A stretch of DNA of 14,290 nt from Paracoccaceae bacterium (GTDB lineage Bacteria > Pseudomonadota > Alphaproteobacteria > Rhodobacterales > Rhodobacteraceae), in contig JAHRVZ010000305.1 of the NCBI GenBank assembly GCA_019090405.1, positions 1 through 14,290 of the forward strand, in the 5' to 3' direction. The position numbers were made by a program, and so were the translations under genes. Within the stretch, counting starts at the first letter, position 1. The number at the start of each line of letters is the position of its first letter. Below are positions 14,243-14,290 of the stretch, piece after piece. The notes beneath the pieces were generated by a model. It saw only the letters and a program-made list of their open reading frames with translations. It was not told the origin of the DNA and ran no database searches.

Positions 14243-14290
14243 GTGTTTATGATGGTGCAATCGGGCGCAAACATGGCAACGGCAAGGAGA

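Overview
The window looks like chromosomal DNA of an alphaproteobacterium of the Rhodobacteraceae (Roseobacter group). This rests on the phaZ / phaC-phaP-phaR order with a divergent phaZ-phaC promoter, on CTGC-N3/4-GCAG operators of the kind known for Rhodobacter/Paracoccus PhaR, and on the protein sequences. It is inferred from family knowledge; no search was run. I see no rRNA, tRNA, insertion sequence, phage gene or CRISPR array. No gene-free stretch exceeds about 140 bases.

Left part (1-5037), polyhydroxyalkanoate (PHA) storage. The tail of an alpha/beta hydrolase that has lost its nucleophile serine converges on phaZ (intracellular PHA depolymerase, minus strand). phaZ diverges from phaC (class I PHA synthase), followed by phaP (phasin, the granule coat protein) and phaR (PHA-sensing repressor). 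Perfect PhaR-type operators lie before phaC/phaZ (one) and phaP (two, one inside the likely promoter spacer). Two one-mismatch copies lie before phaR itself. A strong intrinsic terminator separates phaP from phaR. Together this is a self-regulating circuit for making, coating and mobilising PHA granules.

Middle part (5118-11201), all minus strand: a gamma-glutamyl amine (putrescine-like) catabolic cassette. In transcription order it has a glutamine-synthetase-family ligase, a class I glutamine amidotransferase, a second ligase (PuuA-like), a PuuB-like FAD oxidase, and a DegT-type PLP aminotransferase that may have its own promoter. The amidotransferase and second ligase overlap by one base (TGATG). 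A near-identical perfect palindrome, core AATTTGATCAAATT, sits before the first ligase (16 bp) and before the amidotransferase (14 bp). It is probably the operator of an unlinked regulator. This, plus the non-PuuD amidotransferase and the DegT enzyme, is the least standard part of the window.

Right part (11340-14202), minus strand: gatB, encoding a subunit of the tRNA-dependent amidotransferase, preceded by an unrecognised protein of about 426 residues whose upstream region carries a shorter copy (TTTGATCAAA) of the same palindrome.
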